Part shown: one piece after another, positions 57,851-64,000 of the stretch
How the letters are laid out: the number at the start of each line of letters is the position of its first letter
How positions within the stretch are numbered: position 1 is the first letter of the stretch
Source: Haemonchus contortus
Lineage: Eukaryota; Nematoda; Chromadorea; Rhabditida; Trichostrongylidae
NCBI GenBank assembly: GCA_000469685.2
Contig: LS997563.1
Coordinates: 39,658,468 to 39,722,467 of the forward strand
Direction: 5' to 3'
DNA: 64,000 nt
Position numbers and translations under genes: made by a program
The notes under the pieces: generated by a model
Database searches by the model: none
Seen by the model: only the letters and a program-made list of their open reading frames with translations
Told to the model about the DNA's origin: nothing

Positions 57851-58858
57851 AGCAGAAGGTCCTCTAGACTTTTCAAACAGGACAGCTTGAAGGTCCTCCT
57901 GCCGCTGAGGATTTCTGAACCGAGAATTACTGCCGTCTTTCAGGTTGTTCAGTTGAAAACGAGTTGCTCCATTTTTCTTTTGTTGACGACTGGATGGCCT
58001 GAAGAGTGATTCTCATATTTGGAGTCAGAATAGAAGCTCTTAGCACATCTCGATAAAATTTTTGTCATGATCCTCATTTCAAAACCCCCGTTCATGACGA
58101 CTAATCGAAGCCGTCGGTTCCCATCTGTCTGTGCTCTCCTCACTGACTTTACCTTTGATTTCTGTTGCCATCCCCTTGAATTCATCAAGGCGATTGTTTT
58201 TCCTGAGCCCCTCCATGGCATAGACCAAAGTTGCACCTCTCACTCTCGTCTTTTGATAATTTGCCAACTTTCGATGAAGACTGATGAGGAACGATTGGTG
58301 ATAGGCACAAGTCATTCCCGTCCCATATCAAACAATCCAAAGATTAAAACACTCTGATTTCAAAGTGCGGGGTTCAATCAGCGGTCGAACTCCGCCTTCA
58401 GTGCTTAGAACCCCAACCAAGAAGCAAGTCGGATCCTTGAGTAGCCTATGACACTACTCGATCTCTTGAGGACAACGCTTTTTCCTATGTGTAGTCTCCT
58501 ATGTGTACTGACCTGCGGTCCGAAGGTGCTAATTGTGAAGCATATTTTGAATGGTGCCTTCAAAGCACCCCTCCATTTTGGATATAAGGGCTTCGCCTTT
58601 TCCGTCCTTTTGAACCACTCGATATCGTCTTAGAAATCTTGTATGCAGAAATGAATAGTTTGAGACCATAGAAACATTTATTTGACGTCAGTCTGCTATA
58701 CAGTTGTTATATTGGCCAAATATCGAGTACGTTTCTACAGAAATGCTGGAGCATGGCGCACTCTGAATGCTTCGTCTTTCATCCTTTGAATATTCGGGAA
58801 ATATTTCCTTCGCTAGAAAATGTAAGCAATTGTTTTACACAACTTATACTCATATCTT

Positions 58859-58866
58859 ATTTAGAT
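58859..58866 (+). promoter_or_regulatory. Probable trans-splice or cis acceptor just before the OXLD1-like start
   Basis: A T-rich tract ending TTATTTAG places an acceptor two bases before ATG 58867, a typical nematode spliced-leader position. Alternatively it joins an upstream non-coding exon, such as the candidate ending at GAAAAT/gtaagc near 58821. Confidence 0.45.
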
Positions 58867-59938
58867 ATGTCATCCGCGATTTCACCAATTACTAAATTGC
58901 TAGGTAGCTCGATTCGTAGTTTGGAGGCGATCGTGAGGCCGTGCGCATCCGTTCAGGTAAACTTGTAGTAATTATTTCCATAGAAAATTACAGTCCTGAC
59001 ATCCGTGAATGTTTTTATTTTTGTGACGTAGTTGAGTGATGGATTGCTCCCTTATACATAGTGATATTACTGATTGATATGTGCTTTCCATCTATGCGTT
59101 TAAGTTTTTTTTCGGACCAACATAGTTTGAATCAGAGTAATTGGTTACGTTGGAACTAATTCAATCATTAGGCTAATTCATCTGGGTAAAGTACCGATTG
59201 AATGAAAAACCCCCCTTATTTAGTTGAATGCAGGTATAGTTTCAAGGATCCACCTTCATATAGACTTAAGAAAGGGTAACATGCCGGTTTTTTTCTCAAA
59301 AAGGCCCCACCACATGTAGATTTCCGTCATTTCCCCGGGAATATTCGGTTGTAGCCTCCCATTTCAATAATTCTGTTTCTCTTACTGGCTCGGAATCCCC
59401 ATTTGGTTGCTCTTTCCGTTAAGAAATTTTGGTTTCGTTGAAAATTGCTAATACCCCAGATTCAATTCGAAATGTTCATGATGCGATGTCAGATCTATGA
59501 GCCCAAACTGTTTTCAGAGTCGATCATATCCTCCAGTTGAACCAATGGAAGGAGCATGTTGTGGTCAAGGATGTTCGAATTGTGTATGGGTTGTCTATGC
59601 TCAGGAACTCATCGATTATTACCGTAAGTTACTTTATGGAATTTACCGAAAATATTCAATGAACGGGTAGTTCACTTGAGAGACTGTTTGTTCACTAGCT
59701 TCACTCTAGCTTTTTTTCAAAATTGAACTTAGATATGCAATCGACCCAGCAACCGTCTGATGAACTTGGGCTTGGAGTCGTCGCTTCAATGGTCCCATCT
59801 GACTCTGGTGAACATATCTATAGCAAATATGCAATCTGTGCTTTTTGCCGAATTGAATGCCTCACTCGTAGAATGACAGGTTCAAAATGCTTGAGTTCTG
59901 CTCGTCAAAAGCCTCCTAAGTTGCATGCATTGAGTTAG
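58867..59938 (+). CDS. OXLD1: OXLD1-type (oxidoreductase-like domain) small mitochondrial protein
   Basis: Exons are 58867-58956 (30 codons), 59518-59623 and 59733-59938 at most (TAG). The first exon (MSSAISPITKLLGSSIRSLE) is rich in Ser, Leu and basic residues with no early acidic residue, like a mitochondrial presequence. Exon 2 carries the diagnostic block PPVEP..GACCGQGCSNCVWVVYAQEL, with the CC-x3-C-x2-CVW cysteine cluster of the oxidoreductase-like N-terminal domain found in OXLD1 and fungal relatives. The biochemical role of this family is poorly known. Donor and acceptor are good (cag/gtaaac; ttttcag; acc/gtaagt). The last exon is less secure: the frame is open for 68 codons, but its sequence (MQSTQQPSDELGLGVV...) does not resemble tails I know for the family, and a different acceptor or an earlier donor is possible. 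Confidence 0.75.
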
Positions 59939-61599
59939 CCTTGCCCATGACGAAGGTGAGGCAACGGTGTGTGGCGCTGCTATCGCACATATGAAGTGTG
60001 GAGCGTACCCGGGATCTAATCTCGCCGAGACCAATCGTGGTGTATTGGATAGGCACGGATGCAGTGGACGGGCTTGAGGGTTCGCTTCTAGGATGAAGCG
60101 ATGCATTTTGCCATTTTCTGACAATATTACTGCATGAAAAACAGTATTTAATAGAACATAATTTGATACTGCATGGTTACTGCATGTGCTTTAATTATAT
60201 GTTGCCCATGTTAATATTTATCTATTTTCATGTCGTGATCGACTGGAAGAAACAATCAGAGAAATCGAAATGAAGGTCCCAGATCAGAATGTTCGAGCCT
60301 TCGTACTCAGTGAGCTACGTTCGAAATGGAATCGGTCTTGATCTTTGTTCACAGTTGTACTCGTTACAGTATACTACTTCAATTTAGCCATCATTGTTGC
60401 TCACCGGTTACCTCTAGGTATTATTGGCATTACCTAGCTCAATCTCGCTTAGGACTGTCTCAAACATCATTGTGACATCCATTTTTGATATCCCATATCT
60501 AGTCGTTCGTAAATGATCGCTAGTTTGATCGATAGGCGAAGCCAGGGTTCTGTGTGAGTAGAGGAATCCTTTTGAGGTGATACAGAAGGAGGAGGAGATC
60601 GTTTTGGCCATGCTGGTCATTTTGCGAGTAACAGCGTTTGTTTGTGGAGTGAATCCTCCTCTTCTTGATTCACGTGCTGTGGGTGCAGCTTCCGAATGTG
60701 AGTTTTATTAGCTCAGAAATGTGACTTGTACTAGTAATGGAACGTTTCCTCACCCGCTCAACCCTGACTCGTAATCCATCTCTCACTGAAACGGAGCAGG
60801 TGGCTTGTAGATGATCTGCGTGCTTACCACGACTGCTTGATAGTCTGCAACCGCTTTAGAGAATCGGCGAATCGGTTAAAAGAAATAAGTACGTATTCAT
60901 TAGAAGGACCTGGCAATCTCCAGTAGAACGGCACGAGCAGCGGAAACAACCGAATCGATACTTATCTAATCCTTTTCGTTGGTTTTTCGATACTTTGACA
61001 CCGAATCCTAAAATGCTTCTGGGATCCCTCTGATCTAGTTTTTGGATTTTTCGATTCTCTATGGTCTCAGGCTATGCAAACCACCTGAACTAGTCCTACT
61101 TGATGATGATTCTTTAGTGCTTAATTGTGTTCACTTGAAAGATCTAATCTAATTAAAATATTTGTAATGTAGGAGCTTTCGATTTGTGAATAGAGAAAAG
61201 CCATCGTCTTTGTTTGATCTTATAACTTCTTTCTCGAATACAATTTAGTCAGATGTGCTTGAAAATGTGCTTGGTACGTTCACGTACAGTCGTTTTTTAA
61301 TCGGACATGCCATTACTCTTAACTGTCAATAAACTGATCAAATAAAAAATTCTGCGACCGATTTGGATGGTAGAAACTGATAGCAAATGATAAGGATGAC
61401 AAAGGATCTCAAAAAAGAACAATAAACAGTGCCAGGGAGAGATTTAATTACGAAGGCACCATTGGCATCAAATATTAAGATAAGCAGATCGTTTTCCATA
61501 ACAATGGGCTCTGAAAAAAATTTAGAGATTAACCGAATCAAATACTTCAGGAATGGGGAGGAGAACGTGAGAATACGAATGCTATAGCTACAGGAGCAC
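59939..61599. other. Intergenic; one candidate signal-peptide exon
   Basis: An ATG at 60610 opens a 29-codon segment (MLVILRVTAFVCGVNPPLLD...) ending at 60697 before a strong donor gtgagt. The hydrophobic start would fit a secreted protein's first exon, but I could not find the next exon. The rest shows no gene. Confidence 0.3.
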
Positions 61600-62330
61600 C
61601 TATAGGCCGTTCACTTCATACCAATTGCTCTTTTTTTTCTTCCTTCAAACTCGACCACCGGGAAAGTGATATACATATTTGGAATCGGAATCGAGAGTCC
61701 TATATAGATATACATGATTTGTATGACAAATTCAAAAAGTACCTTGTTAATGATCTTCACTTTTCCGTGGTAGCCACCCGGGTTTGTTTGTCTGATTTCC
61801 GTTGTCTGCGCTCTCCACATTATCTCTGAGTTTTTCTCCAACCCCTCGATTTCGATGAAACGACTGCTTTTCCCAGCCATCACTGACGGAGGAGTAAGTA
61901 ATCAAGCCCATTCGGGCACCCAGAAGACTTAATGATCAACACGAAACCGTTTCTGTCAGTTCAACCCCAACTTGTTATGTGTTCGAGTAGAGCCCTCAAT
62001 ACCGATTCCATCCATGAAGTTGGTTTAACAATTCGCCAGTTTGGGAACGAGTTATTCCGGAAGAAATCTAATCGTTCTGGCCGAAAATTGAGAATGATTC
62101 GCTGTCTTTGGTTAATCGCATTAGGAGAACCAGATGGGTGTAAGGTAAAGTAATCGAATAAGTGGAAGTCTACCGGAACCGGAACTACTTTGTCACAGGT
62201 ATGCCGCGGGTCGTTTCCCGCATTAGTAATTAAATTGACGGTTCTCGGTTTGATGGATTTAGTCGATTGAATAGACCAGCACCTGCTTTGATAGCTTACT
62301 GTCACACGATACTTGAGTAGTAGGTACATC
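61600..62330 (-). repeat. Dispersed repeat, minus-oriented copy with an open 122-codon frame
   Basis: Inverted partner of 57170-57850. Unlike that copy it keeps a 122-codon frame (61961-62329, minus) containing INQRQRIILNFRPERLDFF and PTSWMESVLRALLEHITSWG, and a second frame (61611-61883). No reverse transcriptase, transposase or other motif is recognised, so this may be an element's non-conserved ORF or an exon of an old gene duplicate. Confidence 0.65.
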
Positions 62331-64000
62331 TGCGCTGGACCACTCTAGCGGAGGCCATATAAGGAAAATTTGTAACTTTGGTTAGTTAAGTTGGCTCTAG
62401 TGCCGACCGCTTCATACATTCTCTAGGCCATTCTTGGGGAGAGAGTTAGAACCAGTGAATAAACCAGAGGAGAATGGGGAAGAGAGGAGCGAGCATACCC
62501 GGCATTACCCATTGTACTCATTAGAGGATATTCCTGAGCGCCGCAATCGGCCCTGATCCCGTGGGTCTTTCCAAAAGGGTGCCCACGCTTTGGGAAGAGC
62601 AGTTGTATTGATCGAACCTTCATTGATGTTTGGATGCATTTACCTTTCTTATGACTGCAGACTTTGCATGTTTACCGCTCTATTTACTTTTGAACAAACT
62701 TGTTGATATGTAATCGAAATCAGAGTTGCAATGCGGCTCTCAGTTTGTATTCCGACGAAGTTCAGCCAGCCTTAGTCACGGGGACGGAATCCTAGACTCA
62801 CATATCGGCCCCAATGCCTTTTTGCAAATCATTACACATTTTTACAAATTGCAATCATTATTCAGTGCGTCGCGTACACAAGTTTGTCGTTATTTAACTC
62901 CACAATGCGAACACATATATCAATTTTTATACATGATACATAACAAACTATAAGTCATTAATAAACCCGTAAAACAGAAAGAACATCATCAATTAGAACT
63001 GATCAGTTGAAGGGGTTGGTAGTCGGGCAATGGTTGAATTTTGACCTGGTTCCATCTTGAGCTATTCAAGGGAACCAGGAGCGTTGTCAAAGAAGGCAGT
63101 AGGTACGGTTAGTCTGAGGATACTGAAGTAAAGGTACTGAAGTGAAATTTGCTATTTTCTCAGTTAAAAGCGCTCCAAAACAAGGTCGTAAGGCCCAAAA
63201 ACGGCAGGTCTCGTTGCCGAGTTCTTTCTAGAATGATACCTTTGAAAGGTGTAACGAAAGCCTCTCCTGCCTCCTACTTACTACATGAACATATAAACCA
63301 AACGTAGATCCATAGCTTCTTAAGCACTGCCTAAGGACCATCCGGCTGAGCCAAAAACAATTCTCGGGAAGAACTGTAAAGCCGCCCCATCCTCGTCTTC
63401 CACTGTGCAGGAGTAGTCTCTTAATTTCGGTTCTGCCCTCTATAACAGGTTTTCTGACGGAATCACAGAAACCTATTTTACTTTTATTTAATGCAATCAC
63501 TCTGTGTCGGTAGGCTTACCGTACCCACTGCCTTTGACGGGGTTTTATTAATTTTTATGATTTACACTCGATTTCGGCAGCAACCAACAGCTATGGGTGG
63601 ACGCCAAGGGCGTGCAACTAATCAATATCTACACATAGCATTGTGACCTGTTCACTCGAAATGCACTTTGACTTCAGATAACATTGCTTATATGATATTC
63701 CTGTTCAAGGCAGTTTTTTTGGCTTGACTTATAGCAAGAATACATTCACTGAGGAAAGAGAGAGCTACAGGAAGCTCTACCAGTGACTTAGATACTGGAT
63801 TGGAAGGTATGGTTACTGTAACTTTCTCACCTCAAAACAGTTGCCAGAGAATCTCAAAAATCCAGCAAGAATCGAAATATTTGACAATCTACACAAGCAA
63901 TCCAGTACCCGTGATAACTGGCATTGTAGGTGATGGGGACCTATTGGTGAGCCGATATTCCCTAATCGAATGGTAGTGCCCGATAACAGTGTGGCCATCG
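62331..64000. other. Intergenic, no supported gene
   Basis: No exon chain or distinctive repeat was found to the end of the window. Confidence 0.45.

Noticed and set aside
1..64000. CRISPR arrays, bacterial operons, rRNA genes
   Set aside because: No regularly spaced short repeats with unique spacers, no Shine-Dalgarno-led gene chains and no rRNA-like sequence; the gene structure is eukaryotic.

Overview
This 64 kb window looks like chromosomal DNA of a nematode, most probably a clade V (strongylid or hookworm-like) species. Its protein-coding signal is a series of short exons (24-264 bp) bounded by GT...AG introns with T-rich acceptors, and the closest comparisons I can make are with Caenorhabditis and vertebrate families. 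No bacterial gene layout, rRNA, intact tRNA or CRISPR array is visible. Almost every long open frame outside the exons listed here is a chance frame in AT-rich DNA or in a repeat. All exon models were built by eye from splice signals, phase continuity and homology.

Layout, all confident genes on the + strand. (1) 0-12.7 kb is mostly intergenic. It has a weak cluster of exon-like segments at 4.7-5.65 kb, tRNA-like repeat copies, a hairpin and a MITE. (2) 12.7-15.9 kb holds an unrecognised gene of about ten exons (about 310 aa). (3) 16-21.8 kb is repeat-rich: two inverted copies of an interspersed repeat flank a broken histone H2B gene that keeps its 3' stem-loop. (4) 21.8-23.2 kb holds an unrecognised eight-exon gene (178 aa). 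(5) 23.9-25.46 kb is a minisatellite with a period of about 127 bp, rich in CCCCGCCC boxes, ending in hairpins and a CAAACAGA microsatellite. (6) 25.6-27.7 kb is a LEPROT/Vps55-family membrane protein gene with two competing last exons. (7) 28-39.7 kb is a long stretch with no gene I can support, containing a second MITE. (8) 39.7-55.0 kb is a complete srGAP orthologue (srgp-1 type): an F-BAR domain plus RhoGAP domain, 23 coding exons, about 1009 aa and no SH3 domain. One of its introns carries a fold-back transposon. (9) 58.86-59.94 kb is a small OXLD1-type mitochondrial gene. (10) 57.2-62.3 kb also holds large inverted copies of another dispersed repeat.

The genes do not form an obvious pathway. 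SRGP-1 acts at the plasma membrane on Rho-family GTPases and membrane curvature, LEPROT in endosome/Golgi trafficking, and the OXLD1-like protein probably in mitochondria. The observations most worth checking are the duplicated LEPROT terminal exon, the in-phase 39-codon alternative acceptor inside the RhoGAP domain, the candidate alternative first exons of srgp-1, the H2B relic inside an inverted-repeat pair, and the GC-box minisatellite directly upstream of LEPROT.
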